A stretch of DNA of 64,000 nucleotides from Juglans regia (Eukaryota; Streptophyta; Magnoliopsida; Fagales; Juglandaceae), in assembly GCF_001411555.2 (NCBI RefSeq), contig NC_049909.1, forward strand, positions 8,873,485-8,937,484. Reading direction: 5' to 3'. This document shows, in pieces, positions 33,732 through 43,952 of the stretch. Below the pieces are notes generated by a model. The model saw nothing but the letters and a program-made list of their open reading frames with translations, had not been told where the DNA came from and searched no databases. The stretch's first letter is position 1, and every line of letters begins with the position of its first letter. A program made the translations under genes and the position numbers.

Positions 33732-36557
33732 TGTAACGCCCCGAACCCGGGTGGCTTGGAGAATTACTACTTGTCACTCATAATCATGTCTCCCAACACA
33801 TTCGAAGAATAATCTCCAAAAACTTCATAAATGAAATCAATCTCAAATCTTCTCAATAATCTCATTACAAACTCCACACAATCTTTAATGCAATAATAAT
33901 AAATTAAAGGGGTCCATAACCTCCCGGTAGTCATAACAACTCAACCAATAATTTCATAAATCTCACTGAAACCCAAGATATTACTAAAACTCAAAGAGAT
34001 TAAAACTAAGAACACCAGAAGTCATTCTTCTACCAACATCTCCTCAGCTTAAACACAAACAACAATATAATTCAGGTCCTCATTTGGACTCTCCACATCA
34101 TCTGAAAAATATTATAATGATAAGGGGTGAGTTATCAACAACTCAGTAAGCAGAAATCATATGCTAGCGTGCAAACATGAGCATTTACAAAGTAGAACAT
34201 GCCGAACAAAATATTTTCCAGAGTTAACATGCAGAATAGAACCTATTTTCAAAAGTAACAGAGCGATGGTTTTAAGACAAGTAAAACCCTCAGTGCTTTG
34301 GCATAACATAAACTGAGTATCATCATCAGATCAAAACAGAGCATCAAACAGAGCAGAGACCATGTTTCACCCCCGTGGTTGGGTTGTGCTAACCCTGGTG
34401 GCCAAACCAGACAGAGAGAGGGGTGAAATCTTTCCTTTATTCTTCTTGGAGCCCCGAGTGTGCACACAGGAAAGACCACAATAAAACCACTTTATTTCCA
34501 AAGTGGGTGCACTCAGAGACAGAGAAGTTGGTAGCAACCCAAACAGAGCAGAGCATAACAGAGCAGAGCAGAGCAAAGTAGAGACGGAGTCAGATACGAA
34601 AACCAGTACACCATGCCAAAGGTTTTCAAATGTTATATCAAAATAATACAGAGTACCAAAACAGAATCAGACAGTTTACACACGCTGGACACAAAAGCCA
34701 GAACATCTTTCTAAATAAATGCACAACTTTTCATATTCCCAATATCGCTCTTTTTCCAGATTTCAGAAACCACATGACAAAATTTAGCTCATGTCTACAC
34801 AATGCATGTCAGAACATATTTTTCTCTTTTTCGTACAGATTTCATGAGTATGCAAATAAACGACCGAGGTTGGTTTTGTTTTTCCCAAGTTCTCATTTCA
34901 CCACAAAAATATGCAAAGTTTTTAGAAAATCAACCTCAATCTCAAATAATTCGTGTAAGGCCTAGCGTAGGAACCCCGCTTACCTGACTCATGCAGCGCA
35001 TTATCTAAGACTTGAATACGGTCTCTATCCATCTCGTCACCTATTCATAAAAATAATATAAACTAAATATTAAAGTCCAACAACACAAAATTGGTCTTAG
35101 ACAACTTAAGACCCAATTTCTAGACCATAATTCAACAAGTTCAATCCAACTTAAACTACCAAATAACAATCTGGACAGCCCACCCTTCGACCCAAAATAT
35201 TCTATACCAATCTCAGTATTGTCCAATACAAGCATCAAGACCAATGCCAATTTAAATTCCAATAACTCACACTTATTCCAACAGTTCGCAATCCCAAACA
35301 ATTACTAATAGTTTAACGAACAATACTACACAAAGCACACTTCTTCCCATTCACAACTCCATAACAGAAAATATAAACTAATGCATCCAAAAATTAAACT
35401 GTACTGGACAAAGAAAATTAAGTTCTCTTCTAAATAATTTCTCAATCACCAATCCAAACGACCCCCTCTTACCCCTCGGACTCGGTCCGGCACAACTAAC
35501 AAAAACACAGTAAATATGAATTAGCGCAGAAATACATTTAAATCTCAAAAGTACTTTAAGAAAAATACTTACAATGCTATAATATAATTTTTGAAAGATC
35601 ACGGAGGTGCTAGAAGCAGTAATGCAGCAACAAAACAGTGCTAAATGCACTGTGGCCGTGGGTCTCAAAAATCCACTTTTGAACGGGTGCAAACGAAGAC
35701 CCGAGATTGATAGGGTAGGGCTTAGAGATGTCGGTGAAGCTAATGGTGGTGGTGGTTGGCCGTGGGTGGCAGCGCAATAGGCGGTTGAAGTGCAAAAACA
35801 CCCAAAACGGAAATGTTGATGGTGGGGCTTCACCGGTGACAGATCGGAGGTGGGGTTGGATCCAATGGGTTGCTAGAAGGTCGAGGATGATGTGGTGAGA
35901 AGATGGTGGCCGGAGGTGGCGCGACGACGGCGCAACGGCGCAAGGAATGCCGCGGCTTCGTGTGGTGCGTGGAGGCTAACGGCGGCGCGGCTGGGGCTGG
36001 AAATCGGAGGGGGAGGTCGCTGGTGGGTGGGGGTGCTGGGAAGCCGGGCGGTGTCGACCACCGCCGGCGCACGGTGGCGGGTCGAGGGCAAATGGCTGAC
36101 GCACGGGAGAGAGAAAGAGAGAGAGGCGCGGGAGGGAGAAGAAAAAAAAAAAAGAAAAAGAAAAAAAAGAAGGAAAAGAAGAAAAGAAAAAGAAAAGGAA
36201 AAGAAAAAATAGAGACAAAAGAAATGAGGTCCAATCCTCATAACTTGGGTCACGAAAATGATCCAACGGAAACGATTTTAAAACAGCTAGTGAAATAAAA
36301 TATTTCAAACACAGTGATTAACATGAAAATAATTAATTAAACCCAATAATAAGTTAATTTGATTTGAGAAGAAATTTAAACGCATAAAAATAATTAATTT
36401 AGAGAAAGCATTTCAAAAATAATTTTCGTAAACTAAAAAAAAATCATAAAAATAACACAACTAAAAAATCCAACAATTTTAAAATAAGAGAATAAATTTT
36501 AAATTAATAATAAAAAATCTTTCAATTAAAAATACACTAAAAATACGGAGTGTTACA
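33732..36557 (-). repeat. 5' LTR of the LARD-like element
   Basis: 2826 bp, nearly identical to 28893-31710, with small differences such as a 6-bp insertion near 35993. It ends TGTTACA (plus strand), with the first base of the transcript side at the right. The conserved ~60-bp block is at 36227-36286. Confidence 0.85.
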
Positions 36558-36577
36558 ACACCAGAATTCGAGCAATC

Positions 36578-36635
36578 CATCTTCTCCTCCCCAACGCCCT
36601 TCAACAACCAACTTCCTCCTCCAACCCATTACAAA
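36578..36635. repeat. 58-bp copy of a segment from 21059-21115
   Basis: A C-rich stretch including CTTCTCCTCCCCAAC and CAACCAACTTCCTCCTCC is almost identical to 21059-21115, the 3' end of the minus-strand gypsy remnant. It lies 20 bp outside the LARD-like element, so it is probably the stub of another gypsy copy into or beside which the LARD inserted. Confidence 0.7.
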
Positions 36636-36852
36636 GTTAATTAGGGCCGGGCAAGACAATAGATTCCGGCCGATCGAATAATTTTATCTTTACAAAAGCA
36701 ACAACTTTATTTGCGGAGGATACTAATATTGGACTAGGTTCAAAGTTCAAACACATATAATCACTTCAACGTGCGTAAAATTGCTGATTTCACAGCATAA
36801 AAAGTATATCACGGAACTTCCAAATTAAACTACTTTCCAGAACCGGAAGTTT

Positions 36853-37200
36853 TAGGCCCTGTTTACTTGTTAAATTTATCTAAGTTTAATTCAGTTCAGT
36901 CTAATTTTAAGTTTAGTCTAACATCTAAACAATCAACTCTCAAATTATTAAACTCATCTCAACTCAAAATCTCTAATTTACACGTGAGACTCACAATCTT
37001 TCTCAATTCAATATTTTTTTACACGTGGAACTTACAACCTTTTTAAACTTTTTATAAATATATATAAACTCATCTTAATATATATCCAAACACATTTAAA
37101 TTCATTTTAGATGAACCTACAAAATTTACTCTATCATCTTAACTTACTACTATGTATAACTCAACTTAATTCAGCTTAGGATCCAAACGCACGCAGCCTG
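36853..37200. mobile_element. MITE copy 2, in the promoter of the WAK-like gene
   Basis: It is homologous along its length to 17446-17790, with ends AGGCCCTGTTTACTTG and CCAAACGCACGCAGCCT. Its right end is about 105 bp upstream of the TATA box of the kinase gene. It carries CACGTG-type words (ACACGTGAGAC, ACACGTGGAAC) that resemble ABRE/G-box sites, so it could influence expression; this is inference. Confidence 0.65.
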
Positions 37201-37305
37201 ATACAATTTTTTTATTCCGACAGATTGTCACCGCAAAGACTTTTAAGGCCGGAAAGAAAGAAAGTAAGATATCCGAATTATTCCGAAGTAATATTCGCGC
37301 CTTTT

Positions 37306-37396
37306 GTATAAAAATGGGCGCCTTGGCCTTTCCTAGCAGCATGCATGCTAGCTGCACTGCACTGCACTGCACTGCTATTTACTTCCATCAATACCG
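37306..37396 (+). promoter_or_regulatory. Core promoter and 5' leader of the WAK-like gene
   Basis: GTATAAAAA at 37306-37314 is a good plant TATA box, 83-90 bp upstream of the ATG. The leader holds a GCATGCATGC palindrome (an RY-type element) at about 37340 and four tandem CTGCA units (37354-37373), a small microsatellite. The transcription start would fall near 37335-37345. Confidence 0.6.
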
Positions 37397-38544
37397 ATGG
37401 TGGTGCGATTGGTGCTTCAGATCGCCATTTTGTTATTGTCGCCGAATATTGATTCATTTACACCAGCAGCAGCAGCAACGAAATTAGCTAAAGATGGATG
37501 TGAAGATCGCTGCGGAAGTGTTACCATTCCATACCCTTTTGGAATGGGAGCCGAGCATTGCTACATTGGCGAATGGTTTGAAATTGTTTGTAAAAATGAT
37601 TCTTTGGGCACTCCCAAACCTTTCTTGCGGAACTTGATCGACCTGGAGGTGCTGTCGATTTCAATACCAGAAGGAACCATTCACGTAAACTACAGCATAT
37701 TTTCGAGTTGTTCTTCGACTAATCGTACAGCGTCGAGCCAGAACAATATGAAGTTTGAACATAGTCCTTTCTCCTTCTCCCAGAGCAACAACAGATTCAT
37801 TGCCATGGGTTGCAACAACTCTGCCTCAATGTGGTCGCTGGATGAACGCATTAATTTTGGTGGGTGCAAGTCCCCTTGTGTCAACAAATCAGGTATATTC
37901 ATCAATGGAAGTCGTTGCGATGGCACTTCTAACTGCTGCCAAACTGAAATCCCTTGTGATCTCAACTCATTCATTACAACTATAGAGCCCCAAAATTCCC
38001 AAATTATTAATAATGTTGGAGAATGCAACTATGCGTTCTTGGTTGACAAATCTTGGTTCGAGGAAAATTTCACAATGCCAAAACAAAATTTATCAGTTCC
38101 AGTGGAATTGAAATGGGGGATTGATTCCATTTCGTACTATTCAAAACCCCACAGTATGAGTAAACAGTACCGCTGTCATCTCAATGATGCTACTACTTTG
38201 TTGGATAATTACAACTTCACAATCTCCACTCATACATGTGAATGTGCTCAAGGCTACGCTGGAAATCCCTATCTTCCTCAAGGTTGTCAAGGTAAACGTA
38301 TATCGCATACGTAATATAGTTTTTCTTACCCAATTTGATTCTTCTTTTTTCAATATAGTTTCATTAATTTACAATTGTTTCTTAATTTGTTGAAAGACGT
38401 TCTACAAATATAAAATTTACTGTACAAAATTAAGTAGTAACCAATTATCTTGATTGAATAGTAACCAAAGTCATGTGGCTTGATTGACATAACCCTTAGC
38501 CTTCAAAATGGAAGTTTGGAGTTTGAAACCCCGCTCCTCCAAAT

Positions 38545-38586
<42 letters not shown>

Positions 38587-39683
38587 GAGCTAACTGTCAA
38601 TCCACCTAAACTTAGTAATTACCATTAACGAAGATACGTACGCTCAAGTGTTTTTTGGCATTTGGCATTGCACCACTCAAGCTTGTTTCATAGAGAGGTT
38701 AATTACAAGTTGGAGTGGTATTCATGTACTGGACACACTCCAAGAAATATTAAAACTGAAAGTTTTTGTTTTTAGAGAAATGCCAAATCATGATTTGGTG
38801 AAAGAATTTCTTTGCTCGACTTTGGGGGAGTTCGTTTTGTTTTGAATAAGTCGTTTTTCTATGGGATTAAAGAATGCATGGCTAGGATCCTTTAAGAGCT
38901 AGCTCCGATATTTTGTTTTTCATTTTATATTTTTGGAATATTTTTCATTAATAAATTCTATTTATATTGGGAGAACATATAATTTTTTTTTAATGATTAA
39001 AATTTTTAAAAGGGTTCCTATAATTGATTCCAAATGATTTTTTTAGTGTAATTACAAAACAAAGCTCTCATAGTTAAACGTACAAATATTTTTCTTTTCT
39101 CATTATAATTATGAGGTGACATTAATATTAATCATTATATACTTTCAATTTCTTTTTTAAAATAAATAAGAGATCGATGATACACGAGTAGTGAAGGGAA
39201 CTCTTTATAGGTCAATAAAAGTGAAATAGCTGCAGGCTGGTACGTACTATTACTCATAAATAATATTCCAACCGTGTCTTTCTTTGCAATGCCAGATATA
39301 AACGAATGTGTAGATCCAAAGCTCAATCATTGTACTGATTCTCGCTGTAAAAATACCGATGGGGGTTACCATTGTACAGACACCATAACTTCAATAATTA
39401 TAGGTACGTCTTCTTGCTCAGTCTAATCTACAATGAATGAAGGAAGAGATTTTCATAGACGTTAAAGCAATAATATATAGTACTACTGCTCTACCAAGTT
39501 CTTTTTTAATAAAATTTTCAGAACAAGTATATTTGTATATTCTATAAATGAACCTTAATTATTTTTATTTTCTCACTGATCTCTACCCTATTTTATCATT
39601 TCGGATCAAGTTAAGTGAAATGAAATTAATTTGGTAAAAATAATCTCAAGTTAGATTTTCAATGGCTTTATATATAGTCTAGT

Positions 39684-39720
<37 letters not shown>

Positions 39721-41569
39721 TGTTGCATGCCTTCTGATCATGATGTATGTCTTAAGTGATCATGATGGAGTGGGAGAGAGATAGATACATAAAATCATGA
39801 GTTCCGCACCGGGTGTGGCTCAAGGGGAATTTTTATACAAGGATTTTTGAACTCTTGACATACATAATGATATGGAAGTTGCTTTGTAAAGACTAAAAAA
39901 CGTGCTCATAAAAGGGCGGTATATCCAATTCTTTTCCAGCACCTCTTGATCTTATATTCTTTGTTTTTTTTTTTAATTATCTTTCCATTATACGTTACAT
40001 GCATGCAGCAATCAACTTGTAAACAACATTAATCTCTCTTGACATTAAGAAATAGAAAAATTCCTAAAGAAAATTCATTTTCTAGTGGCCGTCTAAAGAG
40101 ATGCTTAATTCAAGTATATTGGGCTTAAGATATATCATAATCTTCTAACCCTAATACGGTTTTTTTAACTTATTCACAATAAATGGTGCATTTTTAGCAT
40201 CCCTCTCTTTTGGAGTATTGCAGCTTGTAATTTTTTTTTTTTTTAAGCATGCGTTTTGCGTAAGATAGTTTATGAAGATTTCCAGTATTGGGAGTAGATT
40301 TCTTTCTAATTGAACTCAATATTCTCGTTCAAACAATTACTATAGTCTTTACCATTGCAAGGAGAAAGATCATTTCCTATTCTATTGGGCTGAGCAGGTA
40401 TTAGCACAAGCCTTGGAGCATTAGTTCTGCTTAGTGGTGGATGGTGGTCATACAAGGTGGTCAAGAAAAGGAATGGGATGAAACAAAGACAGAGGTTCTT
40501 CCAAAAAAATGGTGGACTATTGTTACAACAACAATTATCCACGAGGGAAGCCAATGTTGAGAATACTAAATTGTTTAATTCCAAAGAATTGGAGATGGCC
40601 ACTAACCATTTTAATGTTAATAGAATAGTTGGACAAGGAGGACAAGGCACTGTCTACAAAGGCATGCTAGGAGATGGAAAAATTGTTGCGGTAAAAAAAT
40701 ACAAGCTAATGAATGAAGCAAAAGTCCAACAATTTATTAATGAAGTTGGCATTCTTTCACGAATTAACCACAGGAATGTGGTTAAGCTACTTGGATGTTG
40801 TTTGGAAACAGAGGTTCCAATGTTGGTTTATGAATTTATTCCTAACGGAACTCTTTCTCAATATCTCAATGGCCAAAATGAAGAGTTTTTACTAACATGG
40901 GATATGCGTTTGCGAATAGCTACAGAAATTGCAAGAGCACTCTATTATTTACATTCAGCAGCTTCGTCACCCATTTACCATCGAGACATTAAGTCTATGA
41001 ACATACTTTTAGATGGTAAGTACATAGCAAAAGTAGCAGACTTTGGAATTGCGAGATCTGTTGCTATTGATCAAACTCATTTAAGCACTACCGTACATGG
41101 AACTTTTGGATACATAGACCCTGAATATTTTCGATTAGGTCAATTTACAGAAAAAAGTGATGTTTATAGTTTTGGTGTTGTTCTTGCCGAGCTCTTAACT
41201 GGAGAAAAAGCAATCTCTTCCACGAGGACACCAGAAACCAAAAGTTTAGCCTCATATTTCATTACTTCAATGGAAGAGAATATTTTGTTTGATATTCTTG
41301 ATAACCAAGTTTTGAAGGAAGCTAAAAAGGAAGAGATCATTGTGGTTGCAAACCTTGTAAAAAGGTGCTTGAACTGCAATGGAAGGAATCGACCAACGAT
41401 GAAAGAGGTTGCAATGGAGTTGGAGGCAATTCAAATGCTGCGAAAAACCTCCAATCTTGAGCAAAATTACGAAGAGGTTGAGTTTGTCAGAAGTGAAAGT
41501 TACATTCAATGTGATGCGCCTGCTTCTACATCAAAAATGACATGTACATTCAGTGATACGTGTGTATAA
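37397..41569 (+). CDS. Wall-associated receptor-like kinase (WAK-like), 3 exons, 724 aa
   Basis: Exons 37397-38291, 39296-39403 and 40398-41569 join in frame (both introns phase 1, GT/AG) to 725 codons including stop, the usual WAK-like size and layout. Order: signal peptide (about 1-25); GUB_WAK pectin-binding region (Cys35 to about 70, with IPYPFGMG); cysteine-rich WAK-associated region and EGF-like end [12 protein letters not shown] (about 200-297); part of a calcium-binding EGF module starting DINEC (299-327); transmembrane helix (about 331-351); and kinase (about 395-690). The kinase has GQGGQG (413-418), Lys434, Glu450, HRDIK with Asp531 and DFG at 549-551, so it is an RD kinase expected to be active. 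WAKs sit in the plasma membrane, bind pectin fragments and signal in growth and defence. Oddity: the EGF module keeps only four of six cysteines. The start is the first ATG after the TATA box and opens the signal peptide. The exact substrate is unknown. Confidence 0.9.
38292..39295 (+). other. Intron 1 of the WAK-like gene
   Basis: 1004 bp, AAG/GTAAAC donor and TGCCAG acceptor, phase 1. It holds a (TA)n tract at about 38548-38582. No further exon is evident; the frame at 38648-38845 has no cysteine pattern or splice sites to make it one. Confidence 0.85.
39404..40397 (+). other. Intron 2 of the WAK-like gene
   Basis: 994 bp, TAG/GTACGT donor and GAGCAG acceptor, phase 1. It includes a (TA)n tract at about 39688-39718. 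Reading through the donor meets a stop after eight codons, so the missing end of the EGF module is not simply hidden next to exon 2. Confidence 0.8.
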
Positions 41570-42088
41570 GCTCCTCATCTTCGGACTCCGAAGCTCTGTT
41601 AATTAACTTCGTAGTCAACTTTGGTCTCAAGCTTAAAAACGCATCTACTCTCTAAAGCAGCTCTCTTACCTCCACTGGATGTCCCCTACAGCTCTCAATA
41701 ACAAAGCAAGTATCAGTTCCAACCTTGTATCTTGCATCTCACTTTTAGCTTTGTCATCTTTTTTTATTATTATTATTTAAGTGACGGAGAAGACTAGAAA
41801 AAAATATCCTTGGGATAATTGCATGTTTCAAATAGCCTTCTTTATTCTCAAAGCAAGTTTCAAGCAGCATGAGAGACGTTCTTTTTAATTAATTTATCTA
41901 AACAGATGTAGACATGAAAATAATGCTCCACATTAATGTTTGTAAGCATGAAATAAAATAATTAATGTACTAATTAATCCCACAATTAGATGATCAGGGT
42001 ATTAATTAATTATATTTGGTTACTTGGTAGGTGAGGGTCGCCTTGTGACAAACATAGATTCATTAGTTTAAAATAAATAAATAAACAT
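41570..42088 (+). other. 3' flank of the WAK-like gene
   Basis: Contains the presumed 3' UTR, T-rich and with AATAA-like signals (about 41699 and 41950), then AT-rich intergenic DNA. No other gene is seen. Confidence 0.4.
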
Positions 42089-42207
42089 AGATTCATCAAC
42101 GGAAGTCGTTGCAATTGCATGTCTAAGTACTGTTGCCAACCTAAAATTCCTCATGATCCTCACAATGCATTCATTATAACTATAGAGCCAAAAATTTCCC
42201 AAACTAA
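42089..42207 (+). pseudogene. WAK exon-1 fragment
   Basis: About 120 bp resembling 37897-38010 of exon 1: the translation FINGSRCNCMSKYCCQPKIP and FIITIEPKISQ parallels the cysteine-rich part of the gene just upstream. It has lost one conserved Cys, has no flanking exon and ends abruptly. It is a leftover of a tandem WAK copy or of a partial duplication. Confidence 0.75.
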
Positions 42208-43952
42208 AATTCCATACCTCGAGTTAACATTAATTTCTTTTGTTGGAATATTTTCCAATCCTTATTCATACCTTCCTTGTTGAGTAGAATGCCACTAAAC
42301 ACTTCATAGGAATTTCCGTGGCTCCGAGTTCTTTACTTAAGTAGCCCCGAGACCAGGTGTTGGAAGTTGAGGCACGGAGAGAGCAACGTGAATTTTCTTT
42401 TGCACAAGCTCTCAAAAGTTGGCGAGTAAGTTCAAGAAGAGGTCAAAGGAATAAGAGTCCCAAGTTGAGAATCCGAAAACGCAGCTTTGGTATGTTATTG
42501 AAATGCTTCACAACTTTGTAGGGTGCTTTGGCTACAGCTGTTGATTTGTGTAATGGACCCAAACTTGACTAATTCGAGATAGTCAATCTCTAGAAGGGTT
42601 AGAGAGTAGAGAGAGAGAATAAGAGTGCGAGAACCCAGACTTTGTCAAGTCTCCATTCCTATTTTAATCGAATGATTATTTTAGTCTTTAGAAAATGCTA
42701 AGTGTTAGAGGAAAACCTTAAGGTATGTTTTATTTTTGGATCCTAAGAGTTCTAAATTTAGAAAGCCCATAAGAGATAGAAGAAGAAAAAAGCCCAACAA
42801 GGCCCATATGAATTTCGGCCAACAAGGGTCGTAGCAATAGGGTCTGGAAGCCCAAAGTGTTTTCTAAAAATAGGTGTAGGCATCACATGGCACAAGAAGG
42901 GCCATTTCGTCTTTTCTTGGAGGAAACCTAGGGAAGAGACAAGTGTGATACTTGTCCAACATGCTGTGATGACCTAAGCTTGCCTAAGCATGGCCCATAG
43001 AATTTATTCTTAGTTGTCATAACATTTTAAGAGTTTTATTTATTTTGGAAGGCCTTAGAGTCTTTGATTTAGCAACTTGAGCCCAAGAGGGAGAGTAGCC
43101 CTAGAATGCCTTGTAATTTTTGGCCCTATTTAGAAACCCAGACCCAATGGCTTTAGGTCTATGACCCAAACCCTAGTCACTAGTGCCATGTGTCATGCAT
43201 GTGTTGCACTATGGATCTAGACTTGATAGTGGGCTAAAGGGGAGAGAGAAGTGTAGGGAAACACCAAGAGGTGGCTTGCATGTGTACCCTAGATGATTTG
43301 CCACTTGTCAACATGCTAGAAACCTTCTAGAAGAATCAAGAGACAAAATGGACCTAGGAAGGGATTTTCGGCCAACCCATTTCCCACACGCCTAGACCCA
43401 TAGTTTTGGTCCAATTTCGAGTTTCAAGGTAGATTGGTTTCAAGTGTAGTTAAGAATTGCCCGTTGGAAATCGCAAACTTAGCTTCGACCGCGATTTTAT
43501 TGTCTTTTGTTTGATGGAATTCGACCTATTCCTAGGAATGGATTGATTGTCAAGGCATTATGCCACGATAGACTGTCGAAAGGTGGGAAGTAGTATTCGA
43601 TCTACCTTCTCAAGAAAGTATTTGTTATAGGGGTGAGACTATTCGGCTTGATCCATCTGTTGTAACGACTGAACAAGTCAATAAGCATTTGATGAACGGG
43701 GACATTGTCAAGGCATTTGAGACTTGCCTGTCAATTATATTTAGCGCACACGACATCTACTCGCCTCTACCCTTCTAGGTTCCGCAATCAATCTATTGGC
43801 GACCAAATCCTCCCAAACTCTACAAATCAAGCCGCATATCACTGAATCTTCCATTTTAGATAATTCCAATATTCTTGAGATAATTTCCTTTTATGTTAAC
43901 ATCTATATTTAGAAACTATTTTCTAGATTTTTAGCCACATTTATTTTGTTTT
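42208..43952. other. Intergenic DNA with LTR-family fragment
   Basis: No gene. 42549-42610 repeats the start of the LTR at 23167 (TGTAATGGACCC, GAGATAGTCAATCTC, then a GA-rich run). The remainder to 43952 has the look of old retroelement DNA (TTTAAGAGTTTTATTTATTTTGG) but gives no domain or matching repeat in this window. Confidence 0.4.

Larger units (their letters stand above)
28893..36557 (-). mobile_element. Large LTR retrotransposon lacking coding sequence (LARD-like), minus strand
   Basis: Two near-identical LTRs (28893-31710 and 33732-36557) enclose only 2.0 kb. Orientation is minus: GGCTCTGATACCAAA at 33717-33731 is the complement of a tRNA-Met primer-binding site next to the right LTR, and the purine tract (complement of CCTTCCCCCCTT) abuts the left LTR at 31711. 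The flanks GCACC (28888-28892) and ACACC (36558-36562) match at 4 of 5, a target duplication with one change. High LTR similarity suggests recent insertion. No gag or pol remains, so movement would need enzymes from a related element such as the one at 43953-52246. Confidence 0.85.

Noticed and set aside
38648..38845. Possible extra exon in intron 1 of the WAK-like gene
   Set aside because: No EGF-type cysteine pattern, no suitable splice sites, and exon 1 joins exon 2 correctly in phase to give DINEC.
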